Shown: piece by piece, positions 8,643 through 17,388 of the stretch
Layout: every line of letters starts with the position of its first letter
Numbering within the stretch: position 1 is the first letter of the stretch
Assembly (NCBI GenBank): GCA_016709225.1
Contig: JADJEE010000002.1
Location: 1,054,001-1,118,000, forward strand
Origin: Deltaproteobacteria bacterium
GTDB taxonomy: Bacteria > Myxococcota_A > Polyangia > Nannocystales > Nannocystaceae
Direction: 5' to 3'
Length of the DNA: 64,000 nucleotides
Position numbers and translations under genes: made by a program
Notes under the pieces: generated by a model
The model's input: only the letters and a program-made list of their open reading frames with translations
Databases searched by the model: none
Told to the model about the DNA's origin: nothing

Positions 8643-9502
8643 GCCCCACGGTGCAGCGACGCGGCCCCAGCCGCCTGCTCGAGCGCGGCTTCTCGCTGCT
8701 GTGCCTGCTGGCGGCGATCCTCCCGGTGATCTCACTCGCGGTGCTGCTCGGCGGCGTCGCCATCGCGGGCCTGGAGCGCCTCGACTGGCAGTTCCTCACC
8801 AGCTACGCCTCGCGGCACGCAGGCTCGGCGGGCATCCTCGCCGGCGCCGTCGGCAGCCTGTGCCTCGTCGGCGCGACGGCGGCGATCGCCGTGCCGGTGG
8901 GCCTCGCGACCGCGATCTATCTCGAGGAGTACGGCCGGCGCGGACGCCTCGCGCGCTGGATCGAGCTCAACATCGCCAACCTCGCGGGCGTACCGTCGAT
9001 CGTCTACGGCCTGCTCGGCCTGGAGCTGTTCGTGCGCGCGTTGGGCATGGGCCGCAGCCTCATCGCCGGCGCGCTGACGCTGGCGTTGCTGGTGCTGCCG
9101 ATCATCATCCTCACCTCCCGCGAGGCCCTGCGCGCGGTGCCCTCCGAGATCCGCGAGGGCGCGCTGGCGCTCGGCGCTTCGCGCTGGCAGGCGATCCGAC
9201 GGGTGGTGCTGCCGATGGCGTTGCCCGGGGTCCTGACCGGCTCGATCCTCGCGGTCTCCCGCGCGCTCGGCGAGGCGGCGCCGCTGCTGCTGCTCGGCGC
9301 AGTGGGATACATGGACTTCTTGCCCGACGGCCTGCAAGCGCCCTTCTCGGCGCTGCCGATCCAGATCTTCGACTGGACCACGCGACCGCAGCCGGGCTTC
9401 ACGGCCAACGCGGCGGCCGGCATCCTGGTGCTGATGGCGACGCTGCTGCTACTCAACGGGGTCGCGATCGTGCTGCGCGGGCGCATGCAGAGGCACACAT
9501 GA
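8639..9502 (+). CDS. pstA: Phosphate ABC transporter permease PstA
   Basis: 287 aa from GTG 8639, within the pstC stop (GTGA overlap). The second permease subunit: an N-terminal helix, then GVPSIVYGLLGLELFV and the EAA-loop EIREGALALGASR, followed by GSILAVSRALGEAAPL, all typical of PstA. It completes the inner-membrane channel with PstC. The reading frame is open far upstream through pstC, but only this start gives the family's usual length. The stop overlaps the pstB start by four bases. Confidence 0.92.
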   Translation: MSPTVQRRGPSRLLERGFSLLCLLAAILPVISLAVLLGGVAIAGLERLDWQFLTSYASRHAGSAGILAGAVGSLCLVGATAAIAVPVGLATAIYLEEYGRRGRLARWIELNIANLAGVPSIVYGLLGLELFVRALGMGRSLIAGALTLALLVLPIIILTSREALRAVPSEIREGALALGASRWQAIRRVVLPMALPGVLTGSILAVSRALGEAAPLLLLGAVGYMDFLPDGLQAPFSALPIQIFDWTTRPQPGFTANAAAGILVLMATLLLLNGVAIVLRGRMQRHT

Positions 9503-10281
9503 ACGAGCGTGCGGACACGGCCGGCGCGCCGAAGCTGACGGTGCGAGGGCTCTCGGCGTGGTACGGCGCCAAGCAGGTGTTGCGCGCGATCGACCTCGAG
9601 CTCGCACCGCGGCAGGTGTCGGCGATCATCGGCCCGTCCGGCTGCGGCAAGTCGACGTTGATCCGCTGCCTCAACCGCATGCACGAGCTGGTGGTCGGCG
9701 CCCGTCACGAGGGCACGGTGCTGGTCGACGGCGAGGATGTCCACGCCGATGGTGTGGATCCGGTGCTGCTGCGGCGCCGCATCGGCATGGTGTTCCAGAA
9801 GCCGAACCCGTTCCCGACGATGTCGATCCGCGACAACGTGCTCGCCGGTCTGCGGCTCACGCGGACGCGGACGCGCCAGGATCGCGATGCGCTCATCGAG
9901 CACGCGCTGACCCAGGCCGCGCTGTGGGAGGAGGTCCGCGATCGTCTCGAGGAGCCGGCCACGGTGCTCTCGGGCGGCCAGCAGCAGCGCCTGTGCATCG
10001 CGCGGGCGCTGGCGGTCGAGCCCGAGGTGCTGCTGCTCGACGAGCCGTGCTCGGCGCTCGACCCCATCGCGACCACGCGCATCGAAGACCTGCTGAACTC
10101 GCTGCGCGAGCGCTACACCATCGTGCTGGTCACCCACAACATGCAGCAGGCCGCGCGCGTGTCCCGACGCACCGCGTTCCTGCTGCACGGTGAGCTGATC
10201 GAGGTCGCCGACACCGACCGCATCTTCACGCAGCCCGAGGACCGCCGGACCGAGGACTACATCACGGGCAAGTTCGGCTAG
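9499..10281 (+). CDS. pstB: Phosphate ABC transporter ATPase PstB
   Basis: 260 aa from ATG 9499, overlapping the pstA stop. A complete ABC nucleotide-binding domain: Walker A GPSGCGKST (about residues 49-57), the PstB-specific Q-loop QKPNPFPTMSI, signature LSGGQQQR, Walker B LLLDEPCSALDP and the switch His in VTHNMQQAARVS. It powers phosphate uptake through PstCA. The protein ends in ITGKFG, the normal PstB C-terminus, and its TAG stop is provided by the first bases of the palindromic element at 10276-10447. No phoU follows, although phoU is the usual next gene. Confidence 0.93.
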   Translation: MNERADTAGAPKLTVRGLSAWYGAKQVLRAIDLELAPRQVSAIIGPSGCGKSTLIRCLNRMHELVVGARHEGTVLVDGEDVHADGVDPVLLRRRIGMVFQKPNPFPTMSIRDNVLAGLRLTRTRTRQDRDALIEHALTQAALWEEVRDRLEEPATVLSGGQQQRLCIARALAVEPEVLLLDEPCSALDPIATTRIEDLLNSLRERYTIVLVTHNMQQAARVSRRTAFLLHGELIEVADTDRIFTQPEDRRTEDYITGKFG

Positions 10282-10447
10282 TACCTCGACACAGCGATAG
10301 TGATGGGTCAGAACGCCGTCATGGCCGCGACTCCGCGAGGCGCCGTGCCGCCGGAATACCGGGCGTATTTCAAGGTACGGCAACGCAGCGAGGCGCGGTC
10401 AGGGCGGTGTCATGGCCCGTCACTATCGCTGTGTCGAGGTACTAGCC
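10276..10447. repeat. 172-bp palindromic element with 28-bp perfect inverted arms
   Basis: Bases 10276-10303 and 10420-10447 are perfect reverse complements (28 of 28); the pairing continues imperfectly inward for several bases with G-U pairs. The interior (10304-10419) encodes nothing convincing. The element fills the gap between the convergent pstB and APC permease genes: it supplies the pstB stop codon, and the permease stop lies seven bases beyond the other arm. One arm recurs at 57179-57228. It could be a MITE-like element, a bidirectional terminator, or both. No clear target-site duplication was seen. Confidence 0.8.
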
Positions 10448-10453
10448 TCAGCG

Positions 10454-12610
10454 CTACACCGAGACCGGCAGCAGGGTCGAGCCGACCAGTCGCTCCTGCA
10501 ACTCCTGCTTGTCCTGGTCGCTGATGCCGTAGTCGCCGATGATCACGATGTGCCCGCGGAAGCCGTGGCGGGCGTGGAAGTCGACCAACTCGTCCATCGC
10601 CGCGTGCAGGGTGTCCTTCTCGGTGTGCCGATTGGGCACGAGCGCGAGATACACGGTGATGTCGTCGGGGGCGATCTCGGTCAGCTCGGTGTGCACGCGG
10701 ACGACGTTGCCGTCGATCCCGGCCGGACGAATGGACTCGCGCTTCACTCGATACACCACCTCGCGCTGGACCGTGCGCGTCATGTGAAACACGACGATCT
10801 GTCGGTACGGGATGCCGCTGGCGATGCTCTGGGCCCGCGCGATGTCGACAGTGTGTCGCAGGAGGTTGCCGATGCGAACCCCGCCGACCGCGACGACGAT
10901 GGTGCGGTCCTCGGTCTCGATCGCGTCGCTCTCGACCGACTCGATCACACGCCGAAAGTAGTTGTAGCCCGCGCGCAGCAGCGGCCGATGGTTGTAGCCG
11001 AGCAAGATCGCACCCACGGCGATCGCGGCGGTCACCAGCAGCGCCCGCAGGTCGCGGATCTGATCGCCGAAGCGGTCGTACAGGCCCAGCAGCGCCAGCG
11101 ACAGCAGCGCGAGGCCCAGCAGCGCGGCGACCGGCACCGAGACCCCGCCGATCTTGACGGGGAATGGTGCGCGGCAGACGCGACGGTCGCTGGCCTTGAA
11201 GCGTCGCAGCAGGATGAACGCGACCACGCCCGAGAGCATCACCAAGCCGAAGCTGGCGCCGTACCACCGCTCGAGCACCTCGGTCGAGGCGTCGGCTTCG
11301 TAGCAGACCGCGAAGATCGCCACGAAGAACAGCAGGTTGATGCGGTCGAAGACCCCGCGCTCGTTGACGTCCAGCAGCGCACGCGGCAGCAGGTTGTCGC
11401 GCGCCATCGTGACCCAAAGGCCACGCGCGCCGGCGAAGCCGGTGTTGGTGGCACCGATGAGCATGAGCGCCGCGCTCGCGACGATCACGATGTTCCACAG
11501 CCGCCCGAGCGTGTCACTGCCGGTGACACCGCGGACCACGGTCTCTCCCAGCTCCGCGAGCAGATAGCCCGACGCGCCGACCAGCTGCGAGGGCGAGAGG
11601 ATCATGAAGACCAGGATCGACAACGAGCCACCGATGACCAGCAGCGTCATCAACATCGCGCGGTAGATGCGTCGGACGTCCGCGCGTGGGTTCTCGAGCT
11701 CCTCGGGGATGTTCATCACGGACTCGACACCCGAGGCGCCGAGGATCGACGAACCGAGCGCGACCGGGATGAGCGCCGCCCCGAGCGTCGCGAAGCCCGG
11801 CAGGAACATCGAGCGCCCGCTGCCCTCGGCCATGTGGCCGGCGGCGGCGATCTCGGCGTGGGCCTCGTGGACCGGGCGCAGCGCAGTGGCGCCGTCGATG
11901 AAGTTGGTCAGGTCGACCCCGTGCAACACGAGGTAGATCAACCCCAGCAAGATGGTCACGCCCATCACCAGCAGGTTGAAGAGGAAGATGGTCTTGCTGA
12001 CCTTGACGCTCTCGCGCAGGCCGTAGTTGTTGAGGGTGAACAACAGGATGAGCGGCGGCAACATCACGACCACGCCCGAGGGCATCACCGCCGACAGCGA
12101 GATCGCGACCAGGGACGTCACCGCGACGGTGCTGAGGGTCTGGCGGATGCGATGGGGCATCACCCACACGCCGAAGCCGATCGCCGGGACGGTGGAGATT
12201 GCGATGGCCGCGAGGGTGCGCGCGCCCTTCAGCTCGTCGACCATCGAGCTGACGTAGTCGCTGTAGGACAGCAGACTCACGATCGCGGTCGCGACGTAGG
12301 AGAACGAGATGACGACCCCGACGATCGCGGCGGCGACGATCGCGACCTTGCCCAGGTGGCTGAGCGCGTAGCGGGTCATCACGTAGGTGCCGCCGTTGGA
12401 CAGCGTCAGCAGCACGGCCTCGACGTAGATCGGCGCCAGCGCGAACAGCAGTGCGTAGAGCCCCAGCTGGAACGCGGGCGTCGCGAAGCCGACGCCCGCC
12501 ACGATGAGCGCGCCGGACGAGTAGTACGGCGACGTCAGCGGGTCGGGGCCGACGAGGTAGAGCCCCTCGCGCCAGCTGAGCTTGCGATGACCGTCTTCGG
12601 GCGCCGACAT
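10454..12610 (-). CDS. APC-superfamily amino acid permease with C-terminal soluble domain
   Basis: 718 aa. The first 500 or so residues have about twelve hydrophobic helices with the amino acid/polyamine/organocation permease pattern, including an early glycine-rich GVGFATPAFQLGLYALLF helix and the PEELENPRADVRR loop that follows the GASGVESVMNI helix. The last 150 to 200 residues are hydrophilic with alternating strands and helices (RTIVVAVGGVRIGNLLRH near its start), resembling the universal-stress-like tail of some large APC transporters. It sits in the inner membrane; the substrate is unknown. The gene stands alone, converging on pstB with the palindromic element between the two 3' ends. 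Confidence 0.75.
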   Translation of the reverse strand: MSAPEDGHRKLSWREGLYLVGPDPLTSPYYSSGALIVAGVGFATPAFQLGLYALLFALAPIYVEAVLLTLSNGGTYVMTRYALSHLGKVAIVAAAIVGVVISFSYVATAIVSLLSYSDYVSSMVDELKGARTLAAIAISTVPAIGFGVWVMPHRIRQTLSTVAVTSLVAISLSAVMPSGVVVMLPPLILLFTLNNYGLRESVKVSKTIFLFNLLVMGVTILLGLIYLVLHGVDLTNFIDGATALRPVHEAHAEIAAAGHMAEGSGRSMFLPGFATLGAALIPVALGSSILGASGVESVMNIPEELENPRADVRRIYRAMLMTLLVIGGSLSILVFMILSPSQLVGASGYLLAELGETVVRGVTGSDTLGRLWNIVIVASAALMLIGATNTGFAGARGLWVTMARDNLLPRALLDVNERGVFDRINLLFFVAIFAVCYEADASTEVLERWYGASFGLVMLSGVVAFILLRRFKASDRRVCRAPFPVKIGGVSVPVAALLGLALLSLALLGLYDRFGDQIRDLRALLVTAAIAVGAILLGYNHRPLLRAGYNYFRRVIESVESDAIETEDRTIVVAVGGVRIGNLLRHTVDIARAQSIASGIPYRQIVVFHMTRTVQREVVYRVKRESIRPAGIDGNVVRVHTELTEIAPDDITVYLALVPNRHTEKDTLHAAMDELVDFHARHGFRGHIVIIGDYGISDQDKQELQERLVGSTLLPVSV

Positions 12611-12913
12611 TCTTCGCTGCGCGGGTTAATGCACCCGTGCACGACTTGTCGCAATCACCCCTCGACGTGCCGAGCTCGGCCGCGGCCCGAGCAAGCGGTG
12701 ACGGACGGCGAATTCTGGGGCGTCGGCCCGTGGCAGCGCATGGGTCGGGCGCCGCCGATCGAGGCCGACCCCGCCCGTGCGGGAGGTCGTGGACAACCGC
12801 TGCGATCCGTGGGTGCCCGTCGCCGGGACGGCGCGGTCACGCCGAACGGGGGCCCCTTGCGACCCGCCGGCGACCACCCGCGTTGCCTGCTGCAGGCGCG
12901 CGATGGCGGAGCG
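12611..12913. other. Intergenic region without a recognised gene
   Basis: About 300 bp between the permease start and the stop of the GAF gene, both on the minus strand. It should hold the permease promoter. The short ORFs across it show no protein-like composition, and no repeat or RNA-like structure was recognised. Confidence 0.5.
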
Positions 12914-13666
12914 TCACGGCGACGTCGGTGACAGCTCCAGCGCCATGCCCACGAAGCTCGCCATGAGGTACGCGAAGGTCTCTTCATCGGCGTTCCACAC
13001 CCGCGGCGCGCCGATGTGCTCGTGGCACACCACGCCCCGCATGCGGCCGTCAGCCCAGATCGGGACGTCGAGCATGGCCTCGATCTGCAGCGGCTCGAGG
13101 TAGTTCTCGGCGAAGCACGCGGTCCGGGGATCGCGCTTGGCATCGTGGGCCGCGATGGTCCGCTCGGTCGCGAGCGCCTCGAAGTAGGTGGGAAAGTCGG
13201 TCGCACGCAGCTCGAGGCCGTCGCTGTGCCGCCCCTCGGCGCGCTCGAACAGGTCGACGCAGCGGATCCGCAGCGGGCCGTCGTCGAGCAACCACACGCT
13301 CACGCGATGCACCCGCAACGTCGCCGCGGCGGTCTCGTCGACGCGCCGGATCGCGGCCTTGGGATCGCGCAGCCACAGCGAGCGCTGGCTGAGAAGATCG
13401 AGGTGGGCACGTACGTGCCGGCGCAGATCCTGGGCGACCTCCATGTCGGGGGCCAACGGCGCACTGGCCGGGGCCGTCGCGCGGCCGCCAAACTGCTCGC
13501 GCAGACGGTCCAGGCCGCGCTCGAGCCGCTCGAGCAGCTCTGGGGTCTCGGCGATCGAGGCGGCCTCCCCCGAGGTCACCGAGCACATCGACGCCAGACG
13601 CATCTTGCCGAGCACACCCGCCAGGCGCTCGGCCTCGAGAAAACACGCAGCAGCGCGGACGCCCAC
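12914..13666 (-). CDS. GAF-domain protein
   Basis: About 250 aa from GTG 13666; the frame is open to 13741, but that would run 40 bp into the upstream gene, and ATG 13603 is another option. Residues from roughly 100 on form a GAF domain: HRVSVWLLDDG, an FPTYFEAL helix, CFAENYLEPLQIEAML, then DVPIWADGRMRGVVCHEH with the ADEETFAYLMASFV helix closing the fold. The N-terminal hundred residues are helical and may be a dimerisation segment. GAF domains bind small ligands in signalling proteins, but no catalytic or DNA-binding output domain is attached, so it is probably a stand-alone sensor or partner protein. It lies 35 bp downstream of a lipoprotein gene on the same strand. Confidence 0.65.
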   Translation of the reverse strand: MGVRAAACFLEAERLAGVLGKMRLASMCSVTSGEAASIAETPELLERLERGLDRLREQFGGRATAPASAPLAPDMEVAQDLRRHVRAHLDLLSQRSLWLRDPKAAIRRVDETAAATLRVHRVSVWLLDDGPLRIRCVDLFERAEGRHSDGLELRATDFPTYFEALATERTIAAHDAKRDPRTACFAENYLEPLQIEAMLDVPIWADGRMRGVVCHEHIGAPRVWNADEETFAYLMASFVGMALELSPTSP

Positions 13667-13701
13667 CTCTGCCGATCGTAACGTGGCCCCTCGCGGCCGC
13701 G

Positions 13702-15006
13702 CTACTGCTCCAAGCAGATCACGCTGTAGGGAGATTGGCACTCCTGCGCGCTCGAGTGGCCATCGATGGTCCAGCCCTGCCAGTAGGCGTGGATCACCGA
13801 GAACATCGCGGCGAAGCCGCTGGTGGCCGTCCAGCCGCTACAGTTGTCGGCGTCGGTCGCGATCTGGTCGACGCCGTAGGCCCCCGCCCATGCGATCGCC
13901 AGCGGCGTCGGCACGCCCTCGGCGTCGTACAGGATCGGCGCCGCGAGGGTCGTGCCGAACACCTGCCCGTCGAGGAAGATCGGTACGCCGTCGGCGCGCA
14001 CCCACGGCGCCCCCGCGGCGTTCATGCGCGCGCCCGGACTCTCGCCGGTGTTGGCCATGAGCGCGAGGAAGCTGCCGTCCGCGCCGGCGGCCGCGGCCTC
14101 GCTCGCGCACAGGGCATCGGCAGCGTCGCGACCATCGCTCGGCCCGACGTAGCCGCTGCTGACGAAGGCCAAGCGACCCGCGGTCGGCGTCAGCGCGACG
14201 TCGGCGTCGCCGTCGACACCGAGGCATACGAGGTGGGCGGTGAAGCTGCAGTTCGACGCGGCATACGCGGTCCACCAGCCCAGCCCCGCACCCAGCGTCC
14301 CCATCAGGCCTTGACCGGTGTCGCTGGTCCAGCCGCTGCACATCAGCGAGCCATCGACGTCGAGCAAGTTGCCGTCGACACCGGTGCCGGTCCACACGTA
14401 GTCCGGGATCGGCACCGGGTTGCCGTGCTCGTCGGTGACCGGCGGATAGAACGCGCGCCCCTCGATGATCTGCTGGAGATCGACGGCAAAGGGCTTGCCG
14501 TCGCTGCGCACCCAGCCGCGCGCGCTGCCCATCCGCGAGCTCGCGGAGGTCTGCGCGTCGGACAACCACGCGCGGTACGTGCCGGTGAGCGCGGCCGACT
14601 CGGCCACCGACTGGCACAGCGCGTCGGCGCCGTCGAGACCTCCGAGCGCCGCGCCGGCATACAGCTGCGAGGTGACGAACACGACGTTGGGTTGGTCGCT
14701 GCCGCCGCCCGAGCTCTCGCCGCTGCTGCCGGGATCGACGCTCGGATCGCCGGTCTCGGTCGTCGCGACGGCGCCGCTGCTGCTGCTGCCGGGATCGATC
14801 GTTCCACTCGAGCTGTCGGCGACCGCGTTGGGATCGACGCAGATCGACGCGCGACACTCGAGCCCCGCGTCGCAGCTCCCGCCCAGCGTGCAGCTGCAAT
14901 CCGCGGCCCCGACCGCGCACAGCCGGGCGTCGGGATCGATGGCCACGCAGGCTGCGAGCACCATGACGCCGCCACCCACCGCAGTCGCCAGTCGTCGCAG
15001 TGCCAT
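13702..15006 (-). CDS. Lipoprotein with two DUF1554-like domains
   Basis: 434 aa from ATG 15006 (ATG 15024 would add six residues). Signal peptide with lipobox LAAC, a six-Cys mini-domain (CSCTLGGSCDAGLEC), a Ser/Gly/Asp linker, then two tandem copies of a domain that begins VVFVTSQLYAGAALGG and LAFVSSGYVGPSDG respectively. Each copy has a DGADALC or DAADALC helix followed by a W-x-R block and a CSGWT motif. The pattern resembles DUF1554, described from Leptospira and myxobacterial surface proteins, related to C-type-lectin-like folds. Its role is unknown; exposure on the cell surface is inferred from the lipobox and linker. It diverges from the kinase gene. Confidence 0.75.
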   Translation of the reverse strand: MALRRLATAVGGGVMVLAACVAIDPDARLCAVGAADCSCTLGGSCDAGLECRASICVDPNAVADSSSGTIDPGSSSSGAVATTETGDPSVDPGSSGESSGGGSDQPNVVFVTSQLYAGAALGGLDGADALCQSVAESAALTGTYRAWLSDAQTSASSRMGSARGWVRSDGKPFAVDLQQIIEGRAFYPPVTDEHGNPVPIPDYVWTGTGVDGNLLDVDGSLMCSGWTSDTGQGLMGTLGAGLGWWTAYAASNCSFTAHLVCLGVDGDADVALTPTAGRLAFVSSGYVGPSDGRDAADALCASEAAAAGADGSFLALMANTGESPGARMNAAGAPWVRADGVPIFLDGQVFGTTLAAPILYDAEGVPTPLAIAWAGAYGVDQIATDADNCSGWTATSGFAAMFSVIHAYWQGWTIDGHSSAQECQSPYSVICLEQ

Positions 15007-15124
15007 GTGCGTGCAAGCTACCACCCACCACCCAGGGCACGCCGCGTGGGCGCGGTTTCACGTCGATGTCAGTGCGCGGTCTCGCGAGGCCCGCGACGCG
15101 GCGGCCGGCGTATCTTCGATCGAC

Positions 15125-17344
15125 GTGGTCGAACGGACCGAACACTGGACCCCGACGCCCGCGCACGGCACCGCCGTGGTGGCGAGGACGGAGATCACCG
15201 AGCCGGCCCCCGCAGCGGCAGCGGACGCGACGGTCGATCCGGTCGATCCGGTCGAGGTCAATCCTCGCGCACGCCTGCCGCGTGGTCTCCAGCGCATCGG
15301 TCGCTACCACGTGCTCAAGCAGCTCGGTGAGGGCGGCATGGGCGTGGTCTACTCCGCATTCGACGAGGAGCTCGATCGGCGCATCGCGGTCAAGGTGTTG
15401 GCCGCCGACATCTCGGTCGAGTTCTCCGGTCGCACGCGACTGATGCGCGAGGCCCAGGCGATGGCCAAGGTCTCGCACCCCAACGTCGTGCACGTGTACG
15501 AGGTCGGCGAGGTCCAGGGTCACATCTTCGTGGCCATGGAGTTCGTGCGCGGTGTGACGCTGCGCGAGTGGCTGGATCGCGGAGGCCACGGCCTCGCGGA
15601 GCGCCTCGCGTTGCTGCTTCAGGCCGGCGAGGGGCTGGCCGCCGCCCACGCCAGCGACATCGTCCACCGCGACTTCAAGCCCGAGAACGCGATGGTCGGC
15701 GACGACGGCCGCGTGCGCGTGCTCGACTTCGGACTCGCGCGATCCACCGGCGAGGTCGGCGACGACGAGCCCGACGTCCGCAACACCGAGCGCACGCTCG
15801 ACTCGTTCCTGCCCGATCGCGCCGGCTCGGTGCTCTCGGCCCAGCTGACGCGGCACGGCAGCATCATGGGCACGCCGGCGTACATGTCGCCCGAGCAGCA
15901 CTTCGGCACCCCGACCGACGCGCGCAGCGATCAGTTCAACTTCTGCGTCGTGCTCTACGAAGCGCTCTACGGCGAGCGCCCCTTCTCGGGCGACAATCGC
16001 CTCGCGCTGGCGTTCGCCGTGCGGCAGGGCCAGATCGATCCGCCGCCGCCGCGCAGCGAGGTGCCGACCAAGCTGCGGGAGATCATCCTGCGGGGGCTGC
16101 GGGCCGATCCTGCGGAGCGATTCCCGACGATGAACGCACTGCTCGCGGCGTTGCGGGCCGCGACCGCGCCGCCGCGTCGCCGTCCGGCGTGGCTGGTCGC
16201 GAGTGGTGCGCTGTTCCTGGCCGCCGCCGCCGCCGGTGCGGCGGTGATGCTGCGTCCGCAGTCGACCGAGGCAGCCCCCAGCGCGGTGCAGAGCCTGGCC
16301 GCGGACGCGCGGCTGTGGGCCTCGCGCGCGCACTGGGTCTACCCCGACGTCCGCGAGCCCGAGCACACCGCCCTGCGCGCGGTGGGTTCCCTGCGTGCGC
16401 TCGAGGACGCCACCGACGGCCCCGGCGATCTCGAGGCCGACACGCTCAGCCGCGAGTTCGCCGACACCTTGGCGCGCCTGGGCGACGACTATTGGGAGGC
16501 CGACGGCGGCCGCGTGTTCGCGCGCGACTTCTACGTGCAAGCCCTGCTGTTCGATCCGACCATCGGTCGTGCGCGCGAGCGCAGCGGCGTGCTCGCGGGC
16601 GAGATCGCCGAGCTGCGCGACCGTGCCGAGCGCGGTGGCTTCACCCCCGAGGAGCTCGCCGCCGCGGCCGAGCTCGCCGAGCTCGCAGCACCGGTGTTGG
16701 CATCGTCCGAGCAGACCGCCCCACCCGAGCGGCTCGCGAGCGTGATGACGAGCGTGCGGGAGCGCGCCGCGAAGCGCCGACGCGAGCGCTCGCACGTCGG
16801 GGCCGACGCCGCGGCGACGATCGTGGCGGCGGCCGCGGCCCCGGCGACGCCGCCCCCCGCGGTCGCGCAGGCCGTCGAGCCCGCGGTCGAGCCGACTGCC
16901 GACGGCGAGCTCTCACCGACGACCGAGGTCACGCCCGACGGCGAGCCCGAGGCGAACCCGGACGCCAAGGATCCCAAGCTCGCGCGCGAGCAGGCCAAGG
17001 AGATGGTCGCGCAGGCGAAGAAGCTGAAGGCCCAGGGCAAGCGTGAGGCCGCGCTGCGCAAGCTGTTCGACGCGACCCGCATCGATCGACGCTACGCGCC
17101 CGCCTTCGACGCGCTGCGCGACCTCCACTTCCAGGTCGGTGCGTACGTCGAGGCGGTGCAGTACGGCGAGAAGGCCGTGAAGCTGTCTCCCGGCAACGGC
17201 GGCTATCTCCTGCGCCTCGGCGAGGCGCAGTTCAAGTCGAAGGACTACGCCGCCGCCGAGCGTTCGTGGCGCGCCGCGTCGGCCCTCGGCGTCGCGCAGG
17301 CCGACGATCGCCTGCAAGCGCTTGCACGCACGGGGTCACGGTGA
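15125..17344 (+). CDS. Transmembrane Ser/Thr protein kinase with TPR-like tail
   Basis: About 739 aa from GTG 15125; the open frame extends upstream but runs antisense to the lipoprotein gene. A Hanks-type kinase domain begins around residue 60: glycine loop LGEGGMGVVY, Lys90 in IAVKVLA, catalytic HRDFKPEN, DFGLAR, and GTPAYMSPEQ. One membrane helix (about 356-376, WLVASGALFLAAAA) separates it from an Ala/Glu-rich C-terminal region of some 350 residues with TPR-like helices near the end (EAVQYGEKAVKLSPGNGG). This is the common myxobacterial layout in which an extracytoplasmic segment senses an unknown cue. It is followed 44 bp later by a gene for a TolB-like membrane protein, a likely partner. 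Confidence 0.85.
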   Translation: MVERTEHWTPTPAHGTAVVARTEITEPAPAAAADATVDPVDPVEVNPRARLPRGLQRIGRYHVLKQLGEGGMGVVYSAFDEELDRRIAVKVLAADISVEFSGRTRLMREAQAMAKVSHPNVVHVYEVGEVQGHIFVAMEFVRGVTLREWLDRGGHGLAERLALLLQAGEGLAAAHASDIVHRDFKPENAMVGDDGRVRVLDFGLARSTGEVGDDEPDVRNTERTLDSFLPDRAGSVLSAQLTRHGSIMGTPAYMSPEQHFGTPTDARSDQFNFCVVLYEALYGERPFSGDNRLALAFAVRQGQIDPPPPRSEVPTKLREIILRGLRADPAERFPTMNALLAALRAATAPPRRRPAWLVASGALFLAAAAAGAAVMLRPQSTEAAPSAVQSLAADARLWASRAHWVYPDVREPEHTALRAVGSLRALEDATDGPGDLEADTLSREFADTLARLGDDYWEADGGRVFARDFYVQALLFDPTIGRARERSGVLAGEIAELRDRAERGGFTPEELAAAAELAELAAPVLASSEQTAPPERLASVMTSVRERAAKRRRERSHVGADAAATIVAAAAAPATPPPAVAQAVEPAVEPTADGELSPTTEVTPDGEPEANPDAKDPKLAREQAKEMVAQAKKLKAQGKREAALRKLFDATRIDRRYAPAFDALRDLHFQVGAYVEAVQYGEKAVKLSPGNGGYLLRLGEAQFKSKDYAAAERSWRAASALGVAQADDRLQALARTGSR

Positions 17345-17388
17345 GCCGTGCCTGAAGCGTCGTCCCCAACCCTCGCGAGGTCGACTCG

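Noticed and set aside
10300..10524. A 74-aa ORF in the palindromic element
   Set aside because: It spans the repeat and has no protein-like composition or ribosome-binding site.
14465..15124. Upstream extension of the kinase frame
   Set aside because: It is antisense to the lipoprotein gene and lies before the kinase signature; GTG 15125 is the sensible start.
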